DNA of 64,000 nt from Arthrobacter glacialis (GTDB taxonomy: Bacteria > Actinomycetota > Actinomycetes > Actinomycetales > Micrococcaceae): the NCBI RefSeq assembly GCF_002909445.1, contig NZ_PPXC01000019.1:18305-82304 (forward strand), read 5' to 3'. This document shows, one piece after another, positions 8,718 to 16,864 of this stretch. Under the pieces are notes generated by a model. That model was not told where the DNA came from and did not search any database. It saw only the letters and a list, made by a program, of their open reading frames with translations. The position numbers and the translations under genes are program-made. The stretch's first letter is position 1; every line of letters begins with the position of its first letter.

Positions 8718-10124
8718 ATGGAGTACCTCACCCCGTTCATTCCATTGCTTGTTGTGCTACTTTCCGTGCTGATTCTCGCTTTCCTGATCCGGGCAGGCGT
8801 CAAAATGATGTGGCAGGTGGCCGAGCCCAATGAGGCACTCATCATTTCCGGGTTCACCCGTGGCAGCATGGGGACCAGCGACGGCATGGACTTCAAGATC
8901 GTCACCGGCAAGGGGGCGTTCGTCATTCCCGGACTTCAAACCGTCAGGGCACTGTCCCTGACCCTGAACGAGACCGAACTGCAGGTCAACTGCGTGACCT
9001 CCCAAGGCATCCAGGTGGTGGTTCAGGGTGTGGTGATCTTCAAGATTGGCGACTCCCCTCCGTTCATCGCCAACGCGGCACGGCGTTTTCTGGGCCAGCA
9101 GGCCAAAATGGAAAGCCAGGTGTATAACGTTTTTGAAGGCCATCTGCGTTCAATCATTGGCAGCATGACAGTGGAGGAGATCATCCGCGAACGCGACAAG
9201 CTCGCCTCCCAGGTCCGCAGCGCCAGTGGAACGGAAATGGAAAAGCTGGGCCTGGTGGTTGACTCCCTGCAGATCAAGGACCTGGAGGATCCCACCGGCT
9301 ACATCCAAAACTTGGCGAAGCCACACATAGCTCAGGTCAAGATGGAGGCCAGGATCGCCGAGGCCACCCGAAACCGTGAGGCGGCTGAAAAGGAGGCGGA
9401 GGCGGCGTCACTGATTGCCGATGCCCAAAGTGTCTCCGCCATCAAGCAGTCTGCCGCGCAGGCCAACGCGGAGACGGCCAAGGCCAATGCCGCCCAGGCC
9501 GGCCCGCTGGCTGATGCAACAGCCCGCCAGCAGGTGGTGGTGCAGGAAACGCAGGTGGCCAAACTGGAAGCAGACAGGGAGGAACAAAAACTCCAAACGT
9601 CCATTCGGAAACCCGCCGATGCCAAGGCCTACGCCCAACGGACCGAAGCCGAAGCGCAAAAAGCAGCAGACATCAGTGCCGCAGAGGCCAGGGCCAGGAA
9701 GACCGAGCTGGAGGCGCAGGCAAATGCGACGGCGGCCGCCGCCACGGCAGGTGCCACCCGCGTCACGGGCGAGGCCGAGGCTGCGGCGACGAAGGCACGT
9801 GGGGAGGCTGCGGCGTCGGCCATCAAGGCCAAGGCGCTGGCAGAAGCGGACGGCATCAAGGCCCGGGCCGAAGCACTGGGAACCAACCAGGATGCTGTCA
9901 TCTCCCAACAACTGGCTGAAAACATGCCGGCCATCGTGGCGGCAGCTGCGGAACCCTTTGCCCACGTGGGCCAGCTGACGGTGCTCAATGGCGGCGACGG
10001 CATCAACAACATGGTGGGCGGGATACTGTCCCAGGTGGGCAGCTACTTGCCAGCCATGCAGGCGTCGCTGAAGAACGGCCGCGTTCCCAAGCCACAGGAG
10101 CCGCCGCATGCACAGGGATCGTGA
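8718..10124 (+). CDS. flotillin-like SPFH/band-7 membrane protein
   Basis: 468 residues. One N-terminal membrane helix (about 5-27) is followed by an SPFH/band-7 domain (about 30-200; VQGVVIFKIGD, VEEIIRERDKLASQV, MEKLGLVVDSLQIKDLEDPTGY as separated marks). A long Ala/Glu/Lys-rich coiled coil follows (about 205-385; repeated EAxA patterns), and the C-terminal region is Gly-rich (NGGDGINNMVGGIL). This is the flotillin order. Flotillins scaffold membrane microdomains. An NfeD-like gene overlaps its end, as is common for bacterial flotillins, which supports the call. Ribosome site GAAAGGA precedes the ATG. Confidence 0.9.
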   Translation: MEYLTPFIPLLVVLLSVLILAFLIRAGVKMMWQVAEPNEALIISGFTRGSMGTSDGMDFKIVTGKGAFVIPGLQTVRALSLTLNETELQVNCVTSQGIQVVVQGVVIFKIGDSPPFIANAARRFLGQQAKMESQVYNVFEGHLRSIIGSMTVEEIIRERDKLASQVRSASGTEMEKLGLVVDSLQIKDLEDPTGYIQNLAKPHIAQVKMEARIAEATRNREAAEKEAEAASLIADAQSVSAIKQSAAQANAETAKANAAQAGPLADATARQQVVVQETQVAKLEADREEQKLQTSIRKPADAKAYAQRTEAEAQKAADISAAEARARKTELEAQANATAAAATAGATRVTGEAEAAATKARGEAAASAIKAKALAEADGIKARAEALGTNQDAVISQQLAENMPAIVAAAAEPFAHVGQLTVLNGGDGINNMVGGILSQVGSYLPAMQASLKNGRVPKPQEPPHAQGS

Positions 10125-10350
10125 CAGGAGCCTCACCGGGAAGATTGGCCGTGTTACGGGAACCATTGGACCTGACACTCTCGGTGAGGTGATGTTGGAG
10201 GTCAGGGGCGGGACAGTCGCCTATCTGGCCCGCCCGTATGACGGCGCCAGCGTCTACCGCATGGGTGCGCGGGTTCTTGTCATGTATCTGGACCCGCCAC
10301 AAACCGTCTACGTTGAGCCTGTGCCGGAGTTCCTGCAACACCCGGGGTGA
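10108..10350 (+). CDS. NfeD-like C-terminal (OB-fold) domain protein
   Basis: 80 residues, overlapping the flotillin end by 17 bases. The sequence LTGKIGRVTGTIGPDTLGEV-, VRGGTVAYLARPYDGAS and GARVLVMYLDPPQTVYVEPV resembles the soluble OB-fold domain at the end of NfeD proteins. There is no membrane helix or protease domain, so it is the short soluble form. NfeD and flotillin genes are frequent partners. The start MHRDRD is inside flotillin; no other start would leave the OB fold complete. Confidence 0.72.
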   Translation: MHRDRDRSLTGKIGRVTGTIGPDTLGEVMLEVRGGTVAYLARPYDGASVYRMGARVLVMYLDPPQTVYVEPVPEFLQHPG

Positions 10351-10448
10351 GGTGCTGGCGGCGTGCCACGTCACGCAAGGGGAAAGGGTGGCCCGTCACA
10401 GTAGGGTGGTACACAATCCCCGCCCCAACGGACGCTAAGGAACCCGCC

Positions 10449-11462
10449 GTGACGCAATTGAGAATAGGGCTCATTGGTGCCGGCGGCATTGCCGGTGTCC
10501 ACATTGCCGGCTGGCAACAACTGGGCGCACAGCTCAGCATCTATTCACGTTCCGGTGCGGCGCAGCTGGTGCAGCAATACGGCATTGCCGAGGTGTCCAC
10601 GCTGGAGGAACTGCTGGCTGCCAGTGACATGGTCAGCATCCTGACTCCGACCACCACGCACCTCCACTACGCCATGGCCACCATCGCCGCGGGCAAGGAC
10701 GTGATCTGTGAGAAACCGCTGGCCGAGAACGCTGCGCGCGCAGCCGAGATCGCCAACGCTGCGGCCGCCGCCGGTGTCCGGCTCTTTCCGGCCCACGTGG
10801 TGCGGTTCTTCCCGGAGTATGTTGCGGCCCACAAGGCGCTCGACGCAGGAGCCTCCCCGTCCGTGCTCCGGCTCAGCCGCGCCAGTGCTGCCCCCGCGGC
10901 TAGTTCGTGGTTCTTCAACGAATCCCTCGGCGGCGGCATCATCCGCGACCAGATGATCCACGACATTGACCAGGCCCGCTGGCTCGCCGGCGAGGTGCAG
11001 CGCGTTCATGCAGCGCAAAACCCGCCCAGTATTGACGGAATCCTGCCACGCCCCGTCAGCGCCACGGTGGTCCTGACCCATGTCAACGGCGCCGTCAGCC
11101 ACCTGTCGGGGGAGTGGGGCCCGGACGGCCAGCCGTTCAGCACCAGCATCAGCATCGAAGCCCCGGACGGCAGCTCCCTGTATTCATGGCCGGACGTGGC
11201 CGCCACGGACCCCGCCGCAGGGAACACGCCGGGGGACTATCTGCCCGCCCAGACGCCTGCCAGCAGCCCCTACACCCTGCAAGTTGCTGAGTTCGCCGCG
11301 GCAAGGGCGTCGGGGGAGGCGTCCCGCGTCACCCCGTACGACGGCGTCATGGCCGTTGCGCTGGCGGAGGCGGCGTACGCTTCCATCGCCTTGGGCGCGC
11401 CGGTGGAATTCTCCAGTGAGGATGTGCTGGCCCTGCTAGTCGGGGCGGACCAGCCGGCCTGA
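10449..11462 (+). CDS. Gfo/Idh/MocA-family NAD(P)-dependent oxidoreductase
   Basis: 337 residues. The GTG start at 10449 has AAGGAA eight bases upstream; the longer open frame to 10347 is rich in Arg/Trp and not like the family. The N-terminal Rossmann fold shows IGLIGAGGIAGVHIAGW (GxGxxG), the STLEELLAASDMVSI segment and the CEKPLAENA motif with the catalytic-type Lys. The C-terminal domain carries GGGIIRDQMIHDIDQARWL, with the usual HDID/xxH motif. The substrate, often a sugar or inositol derivative, cannot be told from the sequence. Neighbours do not form a sugar operon. Confidence 0.88.
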   Translation: MTQLRIGLIGAGGIAGVHIAGWQQLGAQLSIYSRSGAAQLVQQYGIAEVSTLEELLAASDMVSILTPTTTHLHYAMATIAAGKDVICEKPLAENAARAAEIANAAAAAGVRLFPAHVVRFFPEYVAAHKALDAGASPSVLRLSRASAAPAASSWFFNESLGGGIIRDQMIHDIDQARWLAGEVQRVHAAQNPPSIDGILPRPVSATVVLTHVNGAVSHLSGEWGPDGQPFSTSISIEAPDGSSLYSWPDVAATDPAAGNTPGDYLPAQTPASSPYTLQVAEFAAARASGEASRVTPYDGVMAVALAEAAYASIALGAPVEFSSEDVLALLVGADQPA

Positions 11463-11501
11463 CGTGCCGTGGCCGGCTTGACGTTGGGGCAGAATGGGGA
11501 A

Positions 11502-12242
11502 ATGCGAACACTTCCCCCTGGACGCGAGCCCGGTATGCCCCCCCGCCACGATTGGTTCCGGGATCAGCGCTCAGTGCAGACGGCCATGACCGTGAAGCTG
11601 AGCCCGGCGCTGTGGGGTGCGGCGGAAGACATGAACGAGACCATCAACAAGGCGCTGTTGTCGGGGCAATTTGACGTGCTGGCGGATGAAAACCGGCTGG
11701 ATGATTGGCCGGAAGAGTTGGGGCGGCTGTCCGAGCAGGTTTTCCGGCGGTCCCACCAGCAATCGCGGACGGGCGGGGAACTGCTGCAGCACGAGATTGA
11801 CTTTCACCTGGAGATGAAGTTCGGGATCGGGCCCGAATCCGGTCCAGGCGACCCCCACTACCTGCAGCTAGCGCGGTATTTTGCCGCTTGTGACGTGCTG
11901 GGCAGCCAGGGCTGGTGGCGGGATCGGGGCAGCGGCCGTTCGGATGGATCGATCACGGTGCTTCGTGCCGATCGCGGTGGCATCCGCATCCACCTGTTCT
12001 GGGAGTTGCAACACGTTCACGCCAGGATTGCAGTGAGCCATATGCGCGAACCTGAGCGGCACTTCCTGTTCACCCTCTCCGACGGCGGGGTCCTGATGGC
12101 CGTGGACGGCCTCCTGCCCGAGGGGCCGGCGCTGCGCCAGGGCGAGTGGGAGGCGCTGCGGCAGGTCATGCTTTGCCTCCGGGAAATACAGTTGGACCGG
12201 CAGCAGCGCAGCTACCAGCGCATGATGGACCAGGCTCACTAA
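11502..12242 (+). CDS. conserved-looking protein of unknown function
   Basis: 246 residues from the ATG at 11502, which follows TGGGGA. I do not recognise a family. It is soluble, without signal peptide or membrane helix, and mixed alpha/beta in composition. Tryptophans are frequent (HDWFRD, ALWGAAEDM, DDWPEELG, GWWRDRG, LFWELQHVHARI). The C-terminal half has charged helices (REIQLDRQQRSYQRMM). Codon use agrees with the neighbours, and the reading frame is clean, so it is probably a true gene. It lies 39 bases behind the oxidoreductase gene and may share its transcript. Confidence 0.6.
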   Translation: MRTLPPGREPGMPPRHDWFRDQRSVQTAMTVKLSPALWGAAEDMNETINKALLSGQFDVLADENRLDDWPEELGRLSEQVFRRSHQQSRTGGELLQHEIDFHLEMKFGIGPESGPGDPHYLQLARYFAACDVLGSQGWWRDRGSGRSDGSITVLRADRGGIRIHLFWELQHVHARIAVSHMREPERHFLFTLSDGGVLMAVDGLLPEGPALRQGEWEALRQVMLCLREIQLDRQQRSYQRMMDQAH

Positions 12243-12278
12243 GCTGCGCCTTCCTCCCGCCCGGACGGGGTCAAACCC

Positions 12279-12892
12279 ATGATTGACAGCTCCGTGCCTC
12301 TGTCATTACTCGTCGGGGCCCTAGTGCTTCCGGGACTCGCCGCCTGCACAGGTTCATCGCCGCAGGCGCCGCCGGGCACAGCCGAGGCCACCACAGCTCC
12401 TCCTGGCGCTGCGGATATTCGTACAGTTGATCTGGGCGGTGCACAATGGCTGTATTCCTTCAAGGGCCTGGATGTGCCCGTCACCGTGCAACTGACGGGC
12501 GGGACGGCATCGCAGGGGACGGGCGTGGAGTTGGTCACCTACTCGCTGGATGGGGTCACGTACGGGGACGTTGATGGCGACGGCGACGAGGATGCCGTGG
12601 CTCGCATCAACCGTGCGAACGACATGGCCTTTGAAGGTCTTTGGTATGTGTGGCGCACCGACGGCGCCGTCAGCTTGACCGAATACCTCAGGATTCCGGG
12701 CCTTGATGCATGGCCCGTGCAGACAGCTCCGGTGGCTGCTTGGGGCGGCATGTGGCCGCGACCGCAGCACCGGACGGCGGAGCGATCTTTGAGCTGTCCG
12801 ACGCGCCACTCATGCAGCGCGACGGGTGGTCCCTCATGAGATTCAGGCTGATTGGTGCCGACTTGGCATGTGCCTGGGGTACCGCAGCCTGA
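12279..12892 (+). pseudogene. lipoprotein with C-terminal frameshift
   Basis: The intact first frame starts at 12279 with a lipoprotein signal (LVGALVLPGLAAC, lipobox LAAC with Cys at about 23), a Pro/Ala/Thr linker, and a domain with DVDGDGDEDAVARI, which resembles FG-GAP/VCBS-type calcium loops. After about PVAAWGG (near 12745) the frame turns into an Arg/Ser/Pro-rich tail ending at 12839. The +2 frame continues with a natural-looking ending, AATAAPDGGAIFELSDAP and MRFRLIGADLACAWG, to a TGA at 12890-12892. One base seems missing near GGGGCGGCATG relative to the ancestral gene. It may be a real pseudogene, a tail variant or a sequence error. Confidence 0.6.
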
Positions 12893-12901
12893 GTTTCCGC
12901 C

Positions 12902-13675
12902 TCAGCCTGTCAGCTCGTCCAATTCAACACCTGTCAGGACCGTGGCAGGGTGCGGGCCCGCTGCCACCAATGCCTGGGCCCAGCCTTGCGGCCAGGACCC
13001 GTTCCTGCCCAGCAGGATGATGTTTCCTGGGTAACGGCGGCTAAATAGCATGCTTGTGCCATAAGCTGCCACGCTGGTCATGGCCTCCTGCAGCGCCTTG
13101 CTCTGGCTGGCCACCAGCGTGAACCCGGGCTCGTCACCAACGTTGACCGCCAGGATGCCTTCCGGCGCCAACAAGGCGGCGGCTTCGCGGTAAAAGTCTG
13201 CGCAGGCCAGATGGGCCGGCGCATCAGGTCCGCTGAAAATGTCCAGAATCACGACGTCGAACAACAGGCCCGCAGGCAGCCCGGCCAGCGCCTCGCGGGC
13301 GTCGCCCACATGGCTGGTGAGGTTGGTGCCAGCTGGCATGGGCAGCTGCTCCAGCACAAAGTCCAGCAGCTCACGCTCCAACTCCACTGCATGCTGCACC
13401 GAGCCTGGCCGGGTGGCCTGGACATACCGGGCCAGGGTCAGCGCGCCAGCGCCCAAGTGCAGTGCCGTGAGGGGCTCGCCGGGCTCCTTGAGCTGGTCCA
13501 CGGCGTTGGCGATCCGGCGCAGGTACTCATAAAAAACCTCGCCGGGCTCGGCCAGGTTCACATGTGACTGCTCAGCATTGTCAATGCTCAGCACGAACGC
13601 GTTCTCATGCCAGGGATCTTTTTCAATGCTGGCGTGGACGCCGCTGGTGCGCAGGAAGCGGCTGTTTTGTGCCAT
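12902..13675 (-). CDS. spermidine-synthase-like (SpeE-fold) methyltransferase domain protein
   Basis: 257 residues. The class I Rossmann core shows LTALHLGAGALTLARYV, the acidic VELERELLD, the GDAREAL segment and VVILDIFSGPDAPAH, which match the polyamine aminopropyltransferase fold (SpeE). It is shorter than SpeE and lacks convincing polyamine-binding residues, so it is better described as a fold relative of unknown substrate. Its ATG overlaps by one base the TAA of the aminotransferase gene upstream (TAATG), so the two are translationally coupled. Its stop at 12902 lies 10 bases from the convergent broken lipoprotein gene. Confidence 0.75.
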   Translation of the reverse strand: MAQNSRFLRTSGVHASIEKDPWHENAFVLSIDNAEQSHVNLAEPGEVFYEYLRRIANAVDQLKEPGEPLTALHLGAGALTLARYVQATRPGSVQHAVELERELLDFVLEQLPMPAGTNLTSHVGDAREALAGLPAGLLFDVVILDIFSGPDAPAHLACADFYREAAALLAPEGILAVNVGDEPGFTLVASQSKALQEAMTSVAAYGTSMLFSRRYPGNIILLGRNGSWPQGWAQALVAAGPHPATVLTGVELDELTG

Positions 13676-14871
13676 TAGAGCTTGTCCTTCAAGGTGGCCA
13701 GGCGCTCCGCCGCCTGCTCCAGCAATGGAACCTTCTTGCAGAAGGCAAAGCGCAGCAGGGATCGGGTTCGCAGGGCGCCTTCGGGGTGGCAGAAGACGGG
13801 GACAGGAATGGCCGCCACACCAATCAGCTCGGGTAGTTTGCGGGCCAGTGCCGTGGCGTCGGTGATGCCCATTTTTTGGGTGTCGGCATTGATGAAGTAG
13901 GTCCCTTGTGGCAGGTACACGTCAAAGCCGGCCGCGCGCAGCCCCTCACCCAGGATGTCGCGCTTGTGGGCCAACGTTGCTGCCGTGTCGGTGAAGTAGT
14001 CGTCCTCGAGTCGCAGACCGGCCGCAATGGCGCTCTGGAACGGCGTGCCGGAGGAGTAGCTGAGGAACTGTTTCACGGTGCGTGCCGCGGCCACCAGCTC
14101 GGCCGGGCCGGAAAGCCAGCCGATCTTCCAGCCCGTGAAGGAGAACGTCTTGCCGGCCGAGGAAATGGTCAGGGTGCGTTCGCGCGCGCCCGGCAGCGTG
14201 GCCACGGGGATGTGGGTGGGGCCAAAGGTGAGGTGTTCGTACACCTCATCGGTGAGGATGACGGCGTCGTACTTGATGGCCAGGCGCACCACCTCAGTGA
14301 GCACTTCCAGCGGGAACATGGCCCCCGTGGGATTGTGCGGATTGTTGATGATGACCATCTTGGTGCGCGGGCTGAAGCTGTTTTCCAGTGTGGCCAGATC
14401 CGGCATGAAATCCGGCGCGAGCAGGGCAGCCGTGGTGTGCCTGGCACCGCTGAGGCCAATCATGGCACCGTAGGAATCGTAGAAAGGCTCGAAGGTGAGG
14501 ACCTCCTCGCCCGGGCCGGTCAGGGCCAGAATGGCTGCGGCAATGGCCTCTGTGGCACCCGTGGTGACAATGACCTCATGCTCCGGATCCAGCGTGATTC
14601 CGTAGAAACGGTTCTGGTGCTCGGCTATTGCGTTGCGGAGATCCAGGATGCCCTTGCCGGGGGCGTACTGGTTGTTGCCCCGAGCGATGGCCTCTTGGGC
14701 AAGGCGGCTGAGCTCTGCGGGGCCGTCCTCATCCGGGAAACCCTGGCCCAGGTTGATGGCCTGGTGCTGATTGGCCAGAGTGGTGATCTCTTCAAAGATA
14801 GTGACACCCAGGGAGCCATCAGGGCCCATCAAATTGGCGCCTTGCGCCGTGCGTTGCCATGGGTGGGACAT
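13675..14871 (-). CDS. PLP-dependent aminotransferase, class I/II (DapC/kynurenine aminotransferase type)
   Basis: 398 residues. The ATG at 14871 has a strong AAAGGAG ribosome site; the longer frame to 14970 is excluded by it. Fold-type I marks: INLGQGFPDEDGP, NNQYAPGKGILDLR, VIVTTGATEAIAAAIL, NNPHNPTGAMF, the Asp/Tyr pair in ILTDEVYEHL, the PLP-Lys motif SSAGKTFSFTGWKIGW, and C-terminal LLRFAFCKK with the substrate carboxylate Arg. The nearest named groups are N-succinyl-diaminopimelate aminotransferase and methionine/kynurenine aminotransferases; context does not decide between them. It is coupled to the SpeE-like gene downstream. Confidence 0.85.
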   Translation of the reverse strand: MSHPWQRTAQGANLMGPDGSLGVTIFEEITTLANQHQAINLGQGFPDEDGPAELSRLAQEAIARGNNQYAPGKGILDLRNAIAEHQNRFYGITLDPEHEVIVTTGATEAIAAAILALTGPGEEVLTFEPFYDSYGAMIGLSGARHTTAALLAPDFMPDLATLENSFSPRTKMVIINNPHNPTGAMFPLEVLTEVVRLAIKYDAVILTDEVYEHLTFGPTHIPVATLPGARERTLTISSAGKTFSFTGWKIGWLSGPAELVAAARTVKQFLSYSSGTPFQSAIAAGLRLEDDYFTDTAATLAHKRDILGEGLRAAGFDVYLPQGTYFINADTQKMGITDATALARKLPELIGVAAIPVPVFCHPEGALRTRSLLRFAFCKKVPLLEQAAERLATLKDKL

Positions 14872-15095
14872 TACTGCTCCTTTGAAGAACCAGCCGCCAC
14901 TGCGGAACGTGTGGGCGGGCGGTGAAGTGATCCATGCTGAGTAGACCCTCAATACGTTACCGGCCGGCACCTCCTACGCCCTAGTGAGAGGCGCGGGGGC
15001 ACTGGCTGCCACTACCCGCCAGTAGCTTAGCTAAATGGCTAGGAAATGAGTGAAACTGCCACATGATGGCGAAGATGTCGGCTAGATTCATGACT

Positions 15096-15611
15096 ATGCG
15101 ACGCGCAGTATGCCCCGGATCATTTGATCCCATTCACAAGGGCCACATTGAAGTGATTGCCCGAGCCGCCGGACTTTTTGACGAAGTCATCGTGGCGGTA
15201 TCAACCAACTACGCCAAAAATTACCGCTTCACCCTCAATGAGCGCCTGGAGATGGCCAAGACCACGTTCTCCGCATTGTCGGGCATTGTGGTGGAACCCA
15301 TGGGGGAGGGGCTGCTCTCTGAGTACTGCCACGCCCGCGGAGTTTCAGCCATTGTGAAGGGGTTGCGGTCCTCTTCCGATTTTGACTATGAACTGCCCAT
15401 GGCCACCATGAACCGGCAGCTCTCAGGCGTTGAGACGGTGTTCCTGCCTGGGGACAGCCGCTACCTGCACCTGTCTTCCACGTTGATCAAGGAAGTTCAT
15501 ACACTGGGCGGGGATGTGGCCGACTTTGTGCCCCGTGCTGTGCTGCGCCGCCTCCAAGGCGATGTGGGGCCGGATACTCGCCCCGTTCCCATCGTCCCGC
15601 CCCGGCGGTAG
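15096..15611 (+). CDS. coaD: phosphopantetheine adenylyltransferase CoaD
   Basis: 171 residues. It joins ATP and 4'-phosphopantetheine to dephospho-CoA, the fourth step of CoA synthesis. Marks are CPGSFDPIHKGHIEVI (the HxGH nucleotidyl-transfer motif with Lys in the spacer), NERLEMAK, VKGLRSSSDFDYE and HLSSTLIKEV. Starts at 15063, 15075 and 15090 are also in frame, but homologues begin with MRRAVCPGSFDP. A TAGATT box at 15083-15088, seven bases before this ATG, would allow a leaderless mRNA from the ATG; that is inference. It is divergent from the aminotransferase. Confidence 0.93.
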   Translation: MRRAVCPGSFDPIHKGHIEVIARAAGLFDEVIVAVSTNYAKNYRFTLNERLEMAKTTFSALSGIVVEPMGEGLLSEYCHARGVSAIVKGLRSSSDFDYELPMATMNRQLSGVETVFLPGDSRYLHLSSTLIKEVHTLGGDVADFVPRAVLRRLQGDVGPDTRPVPIVPPRR

Positions 15612-15639
15612 CCATACCCGGCCTCAATTGTGTGAACTT

Positions 15640-15709
15640 ATGCGTTGAACTCGAGGTGGGTTCTACGCATGAGCACTCATGCGCAGAACTGGCCGTGGGT
15701 TCTACGCAT
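15640..15709. repeat. two tandem hairpin repeats (period 39) behind coaD
   Basis: Unit 1: ATGCGTTGAAC (15640-15650), 9-nt loop, GTTCTACGCAT (15660-15670). Unit 2: ATGCGCAGAAC (15679-15689), 9-nt loop, GTTCTACGCAT (15699-15709). Each stem is 11 pairs with one mismatch or G-U pair, and the two units are 39 bases apart. A competing palindrome CGCATGAG-CA-CTCATGCG (15666-15683) joins them. A more decayed third copy of the left arm starts near 15727. No gene is seen between 15612 and 15909; the short open frames there have no ribosome site or recognisable product. Confidence 0.6.
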
Positions 15710-15909
15710 CATTAAAGTCGTGAACTTATGCTCCAAACCTGGCCACGGCGCACGCAAGCAGGCCCGCGAAAACCAACGTGTCCGGCGTCGAACATCTACA
15801 AAAGAGCGGCTGAGAGTTACATCACGCGCTGCATGGGCTGGTGGGGTCGCCGTTAAGCCGTAGTCTGTCGTAGACTGGATAAGGCCAATTTGGTCTGGTA
15901 CCGCTCGTT

Positions 15910-15938
15910 TTGATGCCCGACAGCTTTCGGGCTAAGAT
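15910..15938 (+). promoter_or_regulatory. promoter of the DUF177-rpmF-rnc-mutM operon
   Basis: TTGATG (15910-15915) and TAAGAT (15933-15938) are separated by exactly 17 bases and fit the housekeeping sigma consensus. Transcription would start near 15945, which lies downstream of the first in-frame ATG (15937) of the next gene and so bears on its true start. Confidence 0.6.
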
Positions 15939-15972
15939 GGTGCGTCGGTCATATGTTCTTACAGGAGTTCTC

Positions 15973-16539
15973 ATTAGCGAAACCACGTTGGGCAACAAGT
16001 CCAACCATGGCACGCCCCTCACCATTGGTGTAAGGGAGCTTGGGCGAAGCCCGGGCAGCATGTGGAAGTTCGAAGAACGTATACCTGTGCCGGAAGATTT
16101 TGGCACTCCGCTCATCGGCGCGACGCCTGGATCCATTTTGGATCTGGAACTCCGTTTTGAGGCCGTCCATGAAGGAATTCTTGTGTCGGGCAACGTACTT
16201 GTCGAAGTGACAGGCGAATGCTCCCGCTGCTTGGAGACGTTCGAGGATGACCTTGAAGTTGATGTGCAAGAACTTTTCTTCTACGAGGAACCGCCTGCGG
16301 AATTCCTTGATCAAGAAGAAGATCAGCAACGTTGGGTCGAGCACGATTCTATCGATCTTGAACCGGTGTTGCGGGACGCAGTGGTAACCGCCCTGCCGTT
16401 CCAGCCGGTGTGCCGGGAAGACTGTGAGGGTCTGTGTTCCGAATGCGGAATACACCTTGCAGATGAGCCGGGGCACCATCATGAGGTCTCAGATCCTCGA
16501 TGGGCTGCCCTACAGGGCTTTACCGGCGAAGAAAACTAG
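15973..16539 (+). CDS. DUF177 (YceD) family protein
   Basis: About 188 residues from 15973. Family marks are the N-terminal LTIGVRELGRSPGSM, two CxxC-type pairs (VTGECSRCLETFEDDLEVDV; CREDCEGLCSECGIHL) and the acidic end. YceD genes stand directly before rpmF in most bacteria and have been linked with 23S rRNA/L32 biogenesis. The start is unusual: a good AGGAG (15963-15967) is followed at five bases by ATT (15973), with no ATG, GTG or TTG at suitable distance; the alternatives are ATG 15937, upstream of the likely transcription start, or TTG 15988, 20 bases from the ribosome site. rpmF follows 59 bases downstream. Confidence 0.85.
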   Translation: MSETTLGNKSNHGTPLTIGVRELGRSPGSMWKFEERIPVPEDFGTPLIGATPGSILDLELRFEAVHEGILVSGNVLVEVTGECSRCLETFEDDLEVDVQELFFYEEPPAEFLDQEEDQQRWVEHDSIDLEPVLRDAVVTALPFQPVCREDCEGLCSECGIHLADEPGHHHEVSDPRWAALQGFTGEEN

Positions 16540-16598
16540 CAAATAAGTTTTTACTTGTGGGCAGATGCCTGTGAGTTATCGAGAGAAAAGAGTTTGCC

Positions 16599-16802
16599 GT
16601 GGCTGTTCCCAAGCGGAAGATGTCCCGTGCCAATACGCGCGCACGCCGTTCCCAGTGGAAGGCCACCGCGCCTGCTCTGGTCAAGACCATTGAAAATGGC
16701 GAAGTTGTTTACAGCTTGCCGCACCAGGCACGAGTTGTAACCGACTCAGCCGGCACCGCACTGTTCTTGGAATACAAGGGCCGTAAGGTTGCTGACGTCT
16801 AA
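16599..16802 (+). CDS. rpmF: 50S ribosomal protein L32
   Basis: 67 residues, GTG start. [18 protein letters not shown] is the standard bL32 N-terminus. The zinc-binding Cys positions of the C+ form are absent: the middle reads [18 protein letters not shown]. This is therefore a Cys-free (C-) L32, a form that does not need zinc. It lies between the DUF177 gene and rnc in the usual order. Confidence 0.95.
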   Translation: MAVPKRKMSRANTRARRSQWKATAPALVKTIENGEVVYSLPHQARVVTDSAGTALFLEYKGRKVADV

Positions 16803-16864
16803 GACGTCCGTGCGGCCATCCGGCCGTTCGATTTAGTGGTTAATAATTATTGCAGGAGCTGCTC

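Noticed and set aside
13876-14925. 349-codon plus-strand open frame antisense to the aminotransferase
   Set aside because: No similarity and Gly/Val/Arg-rich composition; the minus strand has complete PLP-enzyme motifs and a strong ribosome site.
15645-15863. 72-codon open frame behind coaD
   Set aside because: It crosses the tandem hairpins, has no ribosome site and an Arg-rich, unstructured product.
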